A DNA stretch of 49,498 nucleotides from Bradyrhizobium sp. SRL28 (lineage in GTDB: Bacteria > Pseudomonadota > Alphaproteobacteria > Rhizobiales > Xanthobacteraceae), in the NCBI RefSeq assembly GCF_018596315.1, contig NZ_JAHEAG010000041.1:1-49498 (forward strand), in the 5' to 3' direction. The notes under the pieces are model-generated. The model saw nothing but the letters and a program-made list of their open reading frames with translations. It was not told where the DNA came from and made no database searches. The translations under genes and the position numbers were made by a program. Positions within the stretch are counted from its first letter, which is position 1. Every line of letters starts with the position of its first letter. Positions 31,467-40,026 of the stretch are shown in pieces.

Positions 31467-31826
31467 TGATTTCGAAATCCCGGCTGCTCTGTTCTCGGCT
31501 GCAATAGTCAAATGACTTCGAGCCAATGGTCTCCTAGGATACCGCTCGACGTGCCGTGCTTGGCGGCCAGCTCGGCCGGAAAGCCCGCAACTGTCAGCGC
31601 ATCGGCACTGGCGCAAATCGCAAATGATGGCTCAAGAACTTCGACCCGAGCTGATCCTGCTGCTAAATACGCAGCCCTAGACACTTGCTGCCGAAGGCGC
31701 GGACATGCCGCGGTTAGGCCCCATTGAATTTGGGGTCCTTCGGGCCGGGCCGCGCGCGCCGGGACCGCGAGACGGCACACATTCAAGATGTTTGCCCGGA
31801 CGATTTTCCGGGTTGCGTTGCGATCG
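31467..31826. other. Intergenic region
   Basis: About 360 bases. A minus-strand frame (31508-31786) reads VLEPSFAICASADALTVAGF and ends GILGDHWLEVI. It is protein-like but has no clear start or family and may be a relic. Nothing else is supported. Confidence 0.35.
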
Positions 31827-32042
31827 TCACCGCTCGCGCTGCGCCCGCATCGCGGCGACGAATGCCTTGCCCTCGTTCAACCATGTATCGAGCGGCAGAT
31901 CGTTGAGCCGTTCTACCAGCATCATCTTGGTACCGGCCTGCTCGTGGTCATCAAATTCGAAACACCAACAGCCTTTGCCTTTGTGGTACAGCTTCAGGCA
32001 GGGGTCGCCGATCAGGTGGACGACCGTGTCTGTGTTGAACAT
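31827..32042 (-). CDS. 71-residue hypothetical protein
   Basis: MFNTDTVVHLIGDPCLKLYH, then KGKGCWCFEFDDHEQAGTKM and LVERLNDLPLDTWLNEGKAF. It is a compact mixed alpha/beta orphan of a type seen in Bradyrhizobium (DPCLKLYHKGKGCWCFEF). The ATG lies six bases after the stop of the preceding small gene, so they are co-transcribed. No SD. Confidence 0.58.
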   Translation of the reverse strand: MFNTDTVVHLIGDPCLKLYHKGKGCWCFEFDDHEQAGTKMMLVERLNDLPLDTWLNEGKAFVAAMRAQRER

Positions 32043-32048
32043 CGTCAG

Positions 32049-32159
32049 TTATAGCTTTCGTTCGATGACCCGGACGACCGCGTCATAGGCGGTGGTGACA
32101 CTTGCAGCGGCATTGGTTGTCGGAACGCCTGAGATCAACTCCGGGAGCCATCTCGACAT
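32049..32159 (-). CDS. 36-residue hypothetical protein
   Basis: MSRWLPELISGVPTTNAAAS then VTTAYDAVVRVIERKL. It is short and helical and directly precedes the 71-residue gene. The longer in-frame extension upstream (to 32255) crosses the hairpin at 32239 and is unlikely. Moderately supported only by context. Confidence 0.4.
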   Translation of the reverse strand: MSRWLPELISGVPTTNAAASVTTAYDAVVRVIERKL

Positions 32160-32238
32160 CGCTGCCGATTGAGTGACTGCCCGGCGTCTTCCGACCCTGG
32201 CATCACTGCGCGGCCTCGACGTGACTGGTCGCCCAACG

Positions 32239-32262
32239 AAAAGCCCGGCGAGCATGCCGGGC
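32239..32262 (-). terminator. Candidate terminator
   Basis: GCCCGGC / GCCGGGC stem with a 6-base loop, followed on the minus strand by four T residues. It would end transcripts arriving from the right; no minus-strand gene lies immediately upstream, so its partner is unclear. Confidence 0.45.
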
Positions 32263-32334
32263 GATCGGAGGTATGGTCACGTCATGAAGCGCGAGAATTA
32301 AACATCAAGTGCGGGCCTAGCGTCGGTTCGCTTT

Positions 32335-32526
32335 GTGACACTGAGGCCCCGTAAGACTACGGTGCCGCCGGCACTTCCGCCCTCTTGTCCGCATTGCACT
32401 ACCGAAATGTGGCTCAAGATAACGGATGAAAATAAGCCACAAACGGGCACGCGCGCCTACCGCTGCCCAGCCTGCGGCACCGTAACAACGATGCCCGCTG
32501 AGACACCAAGACGCGCGCAGAAGTAG
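32335..32526 (+). CDS. 63-residue zinc-ribbon protein
   Basis: A GTG start opens LRPRKTTVPPALPPSCPHCT, then TEMWLKITDENKPQTGTRAY and RCPACGTVTTMPAE. The C-P-x-C pairs (CPHC, CPAC) form a zinc ribbon, a common Bradyrhizobium small-protein type of unknown role. The gene is followed immediately by the GGCCGCC hairpin at 32527. Confidence 0.62.
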   Translation: MTLRPRKTTVPPALPPSCPHCTTEMWLKITDENKPQTGTRAYRCPACGTVTTMPAETPRRAQK

Positions 32527-32546
32527 GGCCGCCTCAGTTGGAGGCC
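32527..32546 (+). terminator. Hairpin GGCCGCC-TCAGTT-GGAGGCC
   Basis: The same element as at 8158, with one mismatch in the stem, placed directly behind the zinc-ribbon stop codon and followed by TT. Confidence 0.45.
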
Positions 32547-32694
32547 TTCATACGCGAGTGGGATGACCACAGCTCCAGCGTCGCGGACGCGGGAGGCAGT
32601 CGAAGCGAACGTCATCACCACACGCGGACAGGCGACCGATAGCGGACGGCATCGCGTCATCGTCTCCGACGCGGACGATGGCATGGCAAGCTGG

Positions 32695-33207
32695 TCACTT
32701 CGCCCGCTTAAACACCAACTCCAGCGTCACACCCGCGGGTGTGCGCGGGTTCGTGAGCTTCAATTCCTCGTCGGTAATCGACGTGACGATCCGGCGCTGA
32801 TTGGGCGCTCCGACGAGATTCGGAACCGAACTCGTCTCGATGTTGAGGTGAGCCGTCTTCGTGCTTTCGTCCAGCGTGTAGGTTCCGGTGTAGGCAACCA
32901 CGCCCGACGCAACGGCCATGGCTTCCTCGGGGGACGGTCGTGCTGGATCGCCCGACGCATACTTCGGCACCTCGGTGCGCACCGTGATGAAGTGGAAGCG
33001 GCCGTCGGCCGTGTAGGTCACCGCGCCCTGGGCGCTTGGCCGCGGCACGGCGCTGCCATCCTCACGCTTACCTGTGCTGGACACGTAAATCCACGTGCCG
33101 ACGAGTTGATCCTTGAGTGACTTCCCTTGCGCCACGCTGTTGCTTGGGAAAGCAGGAATTGTGACCAACGCGATTGCACAAAGGCCAAATACGCAACGCC
33201 TGTTCAT
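32695..33207 (-). CDS. Lipocalin-like secreted protein
   Basis: 170 residues. Signal peptide MNRRCVFGLCAIALVTIPAF (cleavage near SNSVA), then SLKDQLVGTWIYVSSTGKRE, GAVTYTADGRFHFITVR and the conserved YTGTYTLDESTKTAHLNIE. This is the lipocalin-like (DUF4488-type) pattern in which L-x-G-T-W begins the first strand of a beta barrel. Likely periplasmic, ligand unknown. AGGGGGTCTC precedes ATG 33207; the frame stays open far upstream but that is not part of this gene. Confidence 0.75.
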   Translation of the reverse strand: MNRRCVFGLCAIALVTIPAFPSNSVAQGKSLKDQLVGTWIYVSSTGKREDGSAVPRPSAQGAVTYTADGRFHFITVRTEVPKYASGDPARPSPEEAMAVASGVVAYTGTYTLDESTKTAHLNIETSSVPNLVGAPNQRRIVTSITDEELKLTNPRTPAGVTLELVFKRAK

Positions 33208-33503
33208 GAGACCCCCTAAAGTTGGTCCAACCACGATACAACAAAAGCTGGTGGCCAGACCAGTTTCGCATTCATGGCAGCGTCGCGCCTTGCAGGATCG
33301 GGGGATGAGCCGCCTAGCGGCGGCAATGGCAACCCGCACTGGCACCGAACAAGCCGGGAGATGGGCGACACCGGCGCGACCGGGACCGCAGCCGAAGGCA
33401 CAGGGAACCGTCCAGCACGCCGGAAGCGCAGAGCTACAGGACACTGGGCAACTCGGCGGCCTGCTCATGCAGGAGTACGACATGGCGGAATGTCTGCGGT
33501 CAA

Positions 33504-33852
33504 TCACTGGTAACGATAATCGTCCTGCGCGGCGAGGCCGCCCATCACCGCCGCGCCACGGAGGCCGTACATCGGTGTTTCCTTGGATCAGCCCGCGACG
33601 CACGATCTCCTCGCGCGGTATGCCGGTCAGGCGATGCGTGCGCTCGATCATGTCGTTGATGTGCTGGATGATCGGTTTGCCCCGGGCCTGATAATCCTGC
33701 GGCGAGAGGACGCCGAAATCTCGAAGAAAGGGGCAGAACGTCGGCGGGATCTCGGAGATATAGGCCCATAACTGGTACAGGAGTCCCAGACCGAACAAAT
33801 CCCGACATATCCCCCCGGTGGTCACCCACCCCCGGCTGGCGACGTTGGTCAT
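33504..33852 (-). pseudogene. Hypothetical gene, probably frameshifted
   Basis: From ATG 33852 the frame reads GICRDLFGLGLLYQLWAYIS, FCPFLRDFGVLSPQDYQARG and HINDMIERTHRLTGIPREEI, clearly protein-like. Near 33570-33590 the neighbouring frame instead gives MYGLRGAAVMGGLAAQDDYR and a stop, a more natural end than the long arginine/proline-rich continuation that runs into the lipocalin frame. A one-base shift is inferred. Family unknown; may be phage-derived given the recombinase and HNH neighbours. Confidence 0.4.
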
Positions 33853-33887
33853 GGATCACACGGCCTCGCCGACGCGCGTGAGCGCCT

Positions 33888-34025
33888 TCATGACAACCCC
33901 TCCAGCCTGCGCTGCACGCGCAGGGTAATCAGGTTGGTTTCGTCATCACCGTTCACGCGCGGAACGATGTGATGATGGTGCAGATCGCTGATTGCCCCGC
34001 AGGCGACGCAGAATGTCAACCTCAT
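33888..34025 (-). pseudogene. Truncated HNH endonuclease
   Basis: MRLTFCVACGAISDLHHHHI then VPRVNGDDETNLITL shows the first zinc knuckle (CVAC) and the HH-x-V-P core of HNH nucleases. Where the second CxxC and the final N-H should follow, it reads RVQRRLEGLS and stops, so the active site is incomplete. Its ATG overlaps the stop of the recombinase gene (ATGA). An 11-codon frame follows, starting at its stop. Confidence 0.62.
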
Positions 34026-34657
34026 GATGACAGCAGCCCGAGACGAACCAGTGCGGCCTGGACCGACGGTGCATTCCAAGGCTTGCCGCTCCAGCTCTTG
34101 ATGCCACGGCGATCCAGCTCGGCGGCAATGGCCCGTAAGCTCAAGCCCGCCAGCTCCCGCAGGATCGGCTCGATCAGCACGTCACGCTCGGCGGCGGCGG
34201 CCAGTAGCTGCGGATTGCCGAGCTGCTTGCCCTGCGCCTTCTTGGCAGCGAGCGCATCGCGGGTGCGGCGAGAAATCAAGGCCCGCTCTTTCTCGGCCAG
34301 CGCGGCGTACAGATGCAGCAGGAACGGATCGACATCGGCACCCAGCTCGGTGACGACGAACGGCACCTTTTGCGCCATCAAGCCGCTGATGAAGTGAACG
34401 TCGCGGGAAAGCCGATCGAGCTTGGCGACCGCTACCGGGCACTTGCGCTTTCTGGCCTCGGCCAGCGCCGCCGCCAGCTGCGCGCGCTTGTCGAGCGCAT
34501 CAGCTCCCTTGCCAGTCTCGACCTCGACGAACTCACCCATGATTTCGTGGCCCTCGCCCTCAGCAAACCGGGCAATGGCGGCGCGCTGTGCTTCGAGGCC
34601 GAGGCCGGACTTGGCCTGCTTGCCGGTGGAAACGCGGATGTAGGAGATAATTCCCAT
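34022..34657 (-). CDS. Serine recombinase/resolvase
   Basis: 211 residues. The catalytic domain begins MGIISYIRVSTGKQAKSGLG with nucleophile S10; KLDRLSRD and the GVPFVVTELGADVDPF-type region complete it. The C-terminal SLRAIAAELDRRGIKSWSGK is a helix-turn-helix DNA-binding domain. Small resolvase/invertase-type recombinases act on short inverted or direct sites. Coupled to the truncated HNH gene. Part of a mobile-DNA segment. Confidence 0.9.
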   Translation of the reverse strand: MGIISYIRVSTGKQAKSGLGLEAQRAAIARFAEGEGHEIMGEFVEVETGKGADALDKRAQLAAALAEARKRKCPVAVAKLDRLSRDVHFISGLMAQKVPFVVTELGADVDPFLLHLYAALAEKERALISRRTRDALAAKKAQGKQLGNPQLLAAAAERDVLIEPILRELAGLSLRAIAAELDRRGIKSWSGKPWNAPSVQAALVRLGLLSS

Positions 34658-34714
34658 GATTATGACGCCCCGCTGTAATGCTTATGAAGATAAGGCCGCG
34701 GCGTGATCAGAGGC

Positions 34715-35608
34715 CTATTTCCGAGACAGTCCCTTAAACGAGCTGGCCCTTAGAAGACCTTCTGCGGTGATGTCCCGGTACTCAACATCGGCATAGAACT
34801 TTGGCTCAACCCATGTGGCCTTCGGCTTCTTGATGGGCTTGGTGAGCTTGGACTTCGGGCTCACCACGTTGTCCAGCTGCTTGCGAATTTGACTGGAGAC
34901 CGTGCGCGACCAGCCGGCGCCAACCTTCCCCATAGAGACCAGCTCTTTTCCTTCCCGCTTGCCGAGATAGAGAGCGGCAACGCCCGATGGGTCTTTGACA
35001 AAACCGACAACAGGGAATTTCCCCTTCTGCACGGCCTTGATCTTCAGCCAGTTCTCATTGCGCTCCGACCGATACGGTGCGTCCGCCCGCTTGGATATGA
35101 TGCCTTCCCAATTCAGCTTGGCCGCATGCTCAAACATCTTCTGACCGTCGCCCACGAGATGCTCGGAAAAAAGCACCGGAAGTTCGATGTCGTTTTCGCC
35201 GAGCAGATCCAGCAGCGCCTGCTTGCGCTCAATCTGCGGCCGCTTGCGAAGGTCCCCGTCACGCCAGAGGAGATCGAAGGCGTAGTAGACGAGCCGGCCC
35301 TGCCTGCCCGCGGCTAGCTCTGCCTGAAGTTCGGAAAAGTTGGTGCGCCCTTCATGGACAACTACCACCTCCCCGTCGATGATGGCTTCACCTGGTATGG
35401 CGAGCGCGCCGGCAATCTCGGTAAAGCGCTTGGTCCAATCCAGCCCGTTGCGGGTGAAGACTTTCTTTCGTCCCCGATTGAGATGGACCTGCACGCGGTA
35501 GCCGTCGTACTTGATCTCATGAAGCCACTGATCGCCCTGGGGCGCTTTGGTCTTCAGGGTGGCGAGCTGGGGTTTAATGAACCCCGGCATCTCGATATGC
35601 TTTGGCAC
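34715..35608 (-). CDS. ATP-dependent DNA ligase (LigC/LigD ligase-domain type), copy B
   Basis: 297 residues, aligning without gaps to the ligase at 15094 (about 89% identical by eye). It has the same nucleophile lysine in EIKYDGYR (K33), EGIISKR and NWLKIK motifs and a complete OB-fold. Most differences are in loops (NDIELP against SDTPYP). The start is GTG 35608 or the internal ATG at MPGFIKP. It sits just downstream of nothing mobile except the serine recombinase next door. Both copies look functional. Confidence 0.9.
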   Translation of the reverse strand: MPKHIEMPGFIKPQLATLKTKAPQGDQWLHEIKYDGYRVQVHLNRGRKKVFTRNGLDWTKRFTEIAGALAIPGEAIIDGEVVVVHEGRTNFSELQAELAAGRQGRLVYYAFDLLWRDGDLRKRPQIERKQALLDLLGENDIELPVLFSEHLVGDGQKMFEHAAKLNWEGIISKRADAPYRSERNENWLKIKAVQKGKFPVVGFVKDPSGVAALYLGKREGKELVSMGKVGAGWSRTVSSQIRKQLDNVVSPKSKLTKPIKKPKATWVEPKFYADVEYRDITAEGLLRASSFKGLSRK

Positions 35609-36155
35609 TCGGGAAACTCACAAACGCCCGCCGCACCTTGGGGGCTATGGCGAGCATTTTACTTACTTCCCGAAAAGCTCGAACAATCAGGGGACGTGAC
35701 CGCTCTCTCCACCACCAAAGGGCATTGTGCCGGTTTTTCCCGATCTGGTTCCAGCCTCGAAATACCGTGATTCTACGGAATCCTCATTCCTGCTGAACGC
35801 GATAACATCACTCTTGCCAGCGCGGTGTTTTCATCCCGAACAAATTTGGGCTGGCGGAGGGCCGCGCTAATGCGGCCCTTTTGCCGTTGGGCGGCTGCAA
35901 CGCGGCTCACCGTTGCTGGACGATCTCGGTTTAACCGGTGCCGCTTTTGGCGCGGTTAAACAAGAAAATGGATCACCGTGGAGGCGCGCGTTCGCGGTGC
36001 GCAGCAACGTGGCGATACCGGCGCGGCGGATGGCGTCGGGATCAGGACGAAGTGGACTTCCCATTCCGGGTGCTGCTGCTGTGCTCATACCGCGCATGAT
36101 GGCACCGCTTCCCGGCGGCCGATGAAGACGCATAACGGATTATTTTCAGCAGAGG
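35609..36155. other. Intergenic region with shared leader and terminator
   Basis: The first ~115 bases repeat the leader of ligase copy A. After that there is no gene until 36156. A strong hairpin lies at 35859-35882. The stretch 35700-35858 in front of it, without coding potential, could hold a small RNA, but there is no direct evidence. Confidence 0.4.
35859..35882 (+). terminator. Rho-independent terminator
   Basis: GGGCCGC / GCGGCCC stem, GCTAAT loop, followed by TTTT on the plus strand. No plus-strand gene precedes it, so it ends an unrecognised short transcript or is left over from a lost gene. Confidence 0.7.
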
Positions 36156-36425
36156 TCAGCCTGATTGGTTGATACGCTGGCGGACATCAAGCCATCTTTC
36201 AAAGACGACACCGATGTCGTCCCGACACCGCCACGCGAGCCGACACTTTCCAACCGTGAAAAAGTCGTCGAATGTGATGTAGAAGTATATCGGAATGAGA
36301 CCCAGTCCATCTGAATGCACGATGGCGCTGGTTCGGCAAACGTCGTAAGCCACAACGCGCAATTCGCGGCCGCCTTCAAAGAACAGCAGGCCATCGGTGG
36401 AATGTTTGATCATGTGCAGTCCCAT
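36156..36425 (-). CDS. PilZ-like domain protein
   Basis: About 89 residues: GRELRVVAYDVCRTSAIVHS, LIPIYFYITFDDFFTVGKCR and LAWRCRDDIGVVFERWLD. The W-R-x2-x-x-I-G-V-x-F end is typical of PilZ folds, although the RxxxR c-di-GMP motif is not evident (ELRVVAYDVC in its place), so nucleotide binding is doubtful. The ATG at 36425 overlaps the end of the upstream small gene by 16 bases. No clear SD. Confidence 0.55.
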   Translation of the reverse strand: MGLHMIKHSTDGLLFFEGGRELRVVAYDVCRTSAIVHSDGLGLIPIYFYITFDDFFTVGKCRLAWRCRDDIGVVFERWLDVRQRINQSG

Positions 36426-36676
36426 CGGTACGTGGCCGCGCTGGCTTTGATACGTGCAGGAGCAGCATGGAATCGACGCTGAGAATATCGCTCGTAGTTG
36501 TCGTGACAATCTGGAACCTGAACTACCGTTAAACGACCAATTTTATTAAAATGATCGCCGCTACCGCTCAGCGCCATTGCGATCTTCCTGTGGTCCTCGC
36601 ATTCGCCTTCGAGCAGCCAGTGACTGGCGATCAGCATCTCGATCACCTCGCAACAGACCTCGATCGAAACCGTCAT
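36410..36676 (-). CDS. 88-residue hypothetical protein
   Basis: MTVSIEVCCEVIEMLIASHW then LLEGECEDHRKIAMALSGSG. The first half looks like a helical orphan domain; the second half (from about residue 50) is less protein-like and may be a shifted tail. GGGGGCC precedes the ATG. It is upstream of and overlapping the PilZ-like gene. Confidence 0.45.
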   Translation of the reverse strand: MTVSIEVCCEVIEMLIASHWLLEGECEDHRKIAMALSGSGDHFNKIGRLTVVQVPDCHDNYERYSQRRFHAAPARIKASAATYRWDCT

Positions 36677-36809
36677 CCGGCCCCCGTTGAGACGTCGGCG
36701 ATATTCGCGCTTGGTTGACGGTCAGAAATACTTCCGGCCTGACGTTCTGCCGCCGGCCGCTGGCGAGGAACTCCGGCCGTTGTTAGGCCGAGGAGCAGCG
36801 CCACCAACA

Positions 36810-36944
36810 ATGGCCGATCGTGTTCGGTTGTCGGATATCGAAGCGCTGTTCACCTGCAAAGCCCGTAGCAAACGCAGCGCCGAGGTGCGGCCGGCATTTT
36901 GGCACGCGCGACCGGCTGAATGGCTGGCGCACTTTCACAAGTAA
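36810..36944 (+). CDS. Possible small zinc-finger relic
   Basis: MADRVRLSDIEALFTCKARS then KRSAEVRPAFWHARPAEWLA. It resembles a C-x-A-C-G-x-R-G-A-[DE]-V-R-P zinc-finger type of Rhizobiales, but the second cysteine and glycine are changed (CKARSKRSAEVRP). Probably a decayed copy. Confidence 0.35.
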   Translation: MADRVRLSDIEALFTCKARSKRSAEVRPAFWHARPAEWLAHFHK

Positions 36945-37044
36945 ATGGCGCGAAGTCACAAGTTACGGTTCGCATTTTTATTTAGGTATCTCGGCCGGTT
37001 TCATCTTTTGAGTGAAACGGCGGCCACCCCTTTCATACAAAGCG

Positions 37045-37257
37045 ATGACAGACCGAACTCCATTGCTCGTCTTTTTCAGTTGCCCGTCTTGCAAGGCCGT
37101 TTACTACGCGTCACAGAAACGGAAGCCGAGTGCTGTTATCGGTCGCTTCACTTGCAAAAGCTGCAACACGACGGTGCACCAGTGGTGGGGCACCCAATAC
37201 AGTTTTACGGATTGGATAGGACCGCTTGAGTTACGGCGACCGCGGCGTCCCAATTAG
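37045..37257 (+). CDS. 70-residue zinc-ribbon protein
   Basis: MTDRTPLLVFFSCPSCKAVY, then RFTCKSCNTTVHQWWGTQYS and FTDWIGPLE. The paired CPSC and CKSC form a zinc ribbon with a W/Y-rich end (FTDW), a family that is common in Bradyrhizobium and of unknown role. The ATG at 37045 is chosen by pattern; no SD. Confidence 0.62.
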   Translation: MTDRTPLLVFFSCPSCKAVYYASQKRKPSAVIGRFTCKSCNTTVHQWWGTQYSFTDWIGPLELRRPRRPN

Positions 37258-37281
37258 GCGAAGAGGTCGGCGCCCGCCTGT

Positions 37282-37377
37282 GTGAACCACGTAGATAACC
37301 AGGTCTGGACCAATGAGAAATTTCGCCGCTTCGATCGCGGCGAGCGGATGCCGCCGGACTGGCGGCCGCATGACTAA
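37282..37377 (+). CDS. Possible 31-residue peptide
   Basis: From GTG: MNHVDNQVWTNEKFRRFDRG then ERMPPDWRPHD. It is charged, without hydrophobic segment. Supported only by protein-like composition; probably a relic or unannotated small gene. Confidence 0.22.
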   Translation: MNHVDNQVWTNEKFRRFDRGERMPPDWRPHD

Positions 37378-37581
37378 AACTGATCCTGCACGCGCCGATC
37401 CGCCGGATGGTGCCAGCCAGGAAGGCATTAATCGCTGTCAAAATTGATGCGCCAACGCATCACTTTACGAAATTCCTGGCACGACGGTTACAAATCGAAC
37501 CGACACGAATCTGCCTGCCGATGTTCAATTGGGCTTTCATCACCGGATTCATCCGGCGAAATCATTGATCGAGGATCGGGT

Positions 37582-37785
37582 ATGGACGACGGGGTCTTAG
37601 AGGGGGCGATTGCCGGCGCAACACTCGGTGCCGGCGCCGCAATTTGGCTAATTGCGGGATACCTGATCCAGCGATTTGCCTTCCGCAATCCAGAACCAAC
37701 CCACGCTACCGTCCTTGCAACATCAATGAGCGCTTCGATGCTGCTGTTTTCGCTCGGAGCTTTGCTGGCGTTTTACATCCGATAA
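37582..37785 (+). CDS. 67-residue membrane protein, two segments
   Basis: MDDGVLEGAIAGATLGAGAA then IWLIAGYLIQRFAFRNPEPT and ATSMSASMLLFSLGALLAFY. It has two hydrophobic helices with a short loop and a glycine-rich first segment. GAGGATCGGGT precedes ATG 37582. Inner-membrane location expected; function unknown. Confidence 0.58.
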   Translation: MDDGVLEGAIAGATLGAGAAIWLIAGYLIQRFAFRNPEPTHATVLATSMSASMLLFSLGALLAFYIR

Positions 37786-38096
37786 GATGATCCGGGTGTG
37801 GCTGATGGCCTGGTTCAAACGGTTCGTTGACCCCTCTGGGGCGTCCACAACGCCTCTACGAACGGACCCGAACTCACCAAAACCATAGAAAATCAACGGC
37901 AGCGACTTTTGTTCAGCCGCTCATAACGGTCTGGTTGCAGGACGCATAAAGCCGTCGCGAATGCCTACTTGGTAGCGCCGCTTGCATCCTATTTGCACTC
38001 CAAATTAGCCGAATTCCCTACGCCTGGTGCGTGCGCTTTTCACCTTCGTTCTTGTCTGCTCCCATGTTGCATCGACTTTGGTCAAAGGAGGCAAGA
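37786..38096. other. Intergenic region
   Basis: About 310 bases, without coding support. It separates the older small-gene zone from the AlpA-integrase module and may carry the regulator's promoter. No duplicate of the tRNA-Lys 3' end was seen here. Confidence 0.35.
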
Positions 38097-38438
38097 TTGA
38101 CGCGGCGTTACGGAGTTATGCATTTGCGCCTGCCTAATAGTCCAGAGAGGATGGTGCAACCCTATTCTTCGACCGAGGTTGCGATGGCGATAGGCGTCTC
38201 ACTGGACACTTTCTATCGCACGCGCCAAATCCGGCACGAGCGCGACGGTTTGCCGGCGCCGATCAGCGAACGCGGGCCGCTCAAATGGGAACGTACTGGC
38301 TTCGACACCTGGCTGACACGGCATCATCCCATGCGTCCGAAGACGATCTCTAATGACACATTCGCGCCACCGCCGGCAGCAAGCAATGAAGAACATCGCG
38401 AGCGGCTGAGAACGGCGTATGGGGATCATGGCGCTTGA
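38097..38438 (+). CDS. AlpA/excisionase-like helix-turn-helix protein
   Basis: 113 residues. The start is TTG at 38097: AAAGGAGG followed by five bases sits exactly in front of it. Contains YSSTEVAMAIGVSLDTFYRT then HERDGLPAPISERGPLKWER and GFDTWLTRHH, which is the winged-helix pattern of AlpA/MerR-type excisionases (helix-turn-helix, L-P-x-P-I, W at end). Located directly before the integrase gene, as excisionase or transcriptional activators of integrase usually are. Confidence 0.72.
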   Translation: MTRRYGVMHLRLPNSPERMVQPYSSTEVAMAIGVSLDTFYRTRQIRHERDGLPAPISERGPLKWERTGFDTWLTRHHPMRPKTISNDTFAPPPAASNEEHRERLRTAYGDHGA

Positions 38439-38499
38439 CAATCAGGATCGCGCTAGATTCCAATAGGTGCCTTCTCTTGCTTCGGCGCGAAGGCTTTCT

Positions 38500-40026
38500 A
38501 TGGCAGATCCGAAATTTCCCTATGTGAAGTGGCGTGACGGTCGTCCGCGCTCATCACATGGCGCTTACACAAGAGCGCTCGGCTTTGTCGACGCTGACCT
38601 CCGCCATCCGCCCCACGATGAAAAGGGCCACCCGGTTGGGGCGTGGTTCAATCTTCAGGAAGCCTCCGATTTTTCCGACAAACGAAGATCTGAAATCGAG
38701 GCGGCGCGGCGCGCTGGCAAATTGCTTAAAAAGATTACTGTACGGAAGCGTACCACGATTGAGGATCTTCTGGACGATTGGAGCAAGTCGGCCGAGTTCA
38801 AGGCATTGTCGGCCGCCTCGCAATCGTCCTATCGCAAGTGCATATCCGGCATCCTCTATCGGCCGCAAACGCGGGAGGTTGCTGCTAAGATGCGTGCCGA
38901 GATCCGCGCCGCCAGATTGCTGGGCGTGGCCGAGCCTGCGCGCGAGCTCGAGGCGATCGCGACCGCGCCGCCATCGTCGATCGGCAAGCCAGAACTCCGA
39001 GCGTTCTACAACTATGCGAAATCGGTACGCGGCCATCATATGGCGCTGGCAATGATCGCAACGCTGTCAGCGGCATTCACCTGGGGCCAGGAAAGCATCC
39101 TGTGGCGCCTCGGACCCAACCCGCGAGAGGGCATGGCGTTCGATCATCCGGACGGCCGCATCGTGCTGGTCGCGATGCGGGAATTTTCCGCGTGGGTCGC
39201 CGCAGCCGATGCGATCGAACGGGCCTCGATCGGCGACAGCTTCTATCTCGCGCTGTTCACCGGGCAACGCCAAACCGACCGTCTTGTTATGCGCGACGAG
39301 AGCGATGTCGCGGGACGCCATGCGTTCCGGCAAAGCAAGACTGGTGAACTCGTCGACATAAAGGAGGCGCCGCAACTTAGCGCACGACTAATCGCCTCGC
39401 GCGCGCGGATAAAGGCGCTTAAGCTGCGGCTTCAGCTTGAGACGATGCCGCTCGAACTCGTCGTCAATGAGGACAATGGCGAACCTTATGACGAGAGCAC
39501 CTATCGCCATTGGGTGTCGACCGCGCGCACCGTTGCCGTGTTCGGCTTTCTCGCGCGCGATACCGTACGCCAGGCGATCGTTCGCGCTGAGCGGTTGACC
39601 ACCGAACTGATCAGAACTGTCGACGGGCTGTTCGCGTCTTTCCCGCTCAATGAAGAGAACAAGGCGCAGCGCGCTCGCGCAGTTGATCAGCGCGCCCGTG
39701 TGCTGGCGGAATGGCTGGAGGCCCAAGCGACGCGCGACAGCAATGGCGATGACGGAGCATGGCGCCTGAAGCCGTGTCCGTCGCTGATGTTCATCAATGG
39801 CGCCGGCGAACTCGACCAAAAACACGACCAGGACCTGCGCGATACCTGTGTCATGCTGCTCGATCGCGCCGGCTGCGACCTGTTGACGATCTGCGACATT
39901 ACCGGGCACTCGTACCGAAGCGCGCAGACGATCGTGAAGCACTACCGCGCCCGCAACGCCGATCGTGCCGATGCCGGTATCGACCGGCTCGAATTGCAGG
40001 TGCGCAAGGAAGGGATGAAGGGCTGA
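38500..40026 (+). CDS. Tyrosine recombinase / phage-type integrase
   Basis: 508 residues. N-terminal arm domain (YVKWRDGRPRSSHGAYTR), core-binding helix region, and a catalytic domain with the first arginine in LFTGQRQTDRL, a beta-lysine in QSKTGELVDI, the LRDTCVMLL arginine region, the TGHS box and the tyrosine in IVKHYRARN. It is a large type-V-like integrase of integrative elements. It ends 340 bases before the tRNA-Lys 3' end. ATG 38500 follows GAAGG. Confidence 0.85.
   Translation: MADPKFPYVKWRDGRPRSSHGAYTRALGFVDADLRHPPHDEKGHPVGAWFNLQEASDFSDKRRSEIEAARRAGKLLKKITVRKRTTIEDLLDDWSKSAEFKALSAASQSSYRKCISGILYRPQTREVAAKMRAEIRAARLLGVAEPARELEAIATAPPSSIGKPELRAFYNYAKSVRGHHMALAMIATLSAAFTWGQESILWRLGPNPREGMAFDHPDGRIVLVAMREFSAWVAAADAIERASIGDSFYLALFTGQRQTDRLVMRDESDVAGRHAFRQSKTGELVDIKEAPQLSARLIASRARIKALKLRLQLETMPLELVVNEDNGEPYDESTYRHWVSTARTVAVFGFLARDTVRQAIVRAERLTTELIRTVDGLFASFPLNEENKAQRARAVDQRARVLAEWLEAQATRDSNGDDGAWRLKPCPSLMFINGAGELDQKHDQDLRDTCVMLLDRAGCDLLTICDITGHSYRSAQTIVKHYRARNADRADAGIDRLELQVRKEGMKG

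Noticed and set aside
32457..32684. Minus-strand frame of 75 codons opposite the zinc-ribbon gene
   Set aside because: Its second half is antisense to the zinc-ribbon gene and crosses the hairpin; only weak protein character in the first half.
33253..33503. Plus-strand Gly/Thr/Arg-rich frame (GDTGATGTAAEGTG)
   Set aside because: It suggests a collagen-like stretch, but no start signal or neighbouring structure supports it.
32853..33852. 385-codon minus-strand frame joining a hypothetical protein to the lipocalin-like gene
   Set aside because: The middle third is Arg/Pro/Cys-rich and unlike protein; the lipocalin-like gene has its own SD and signal peptide, and the first part ends naturally in another frame.
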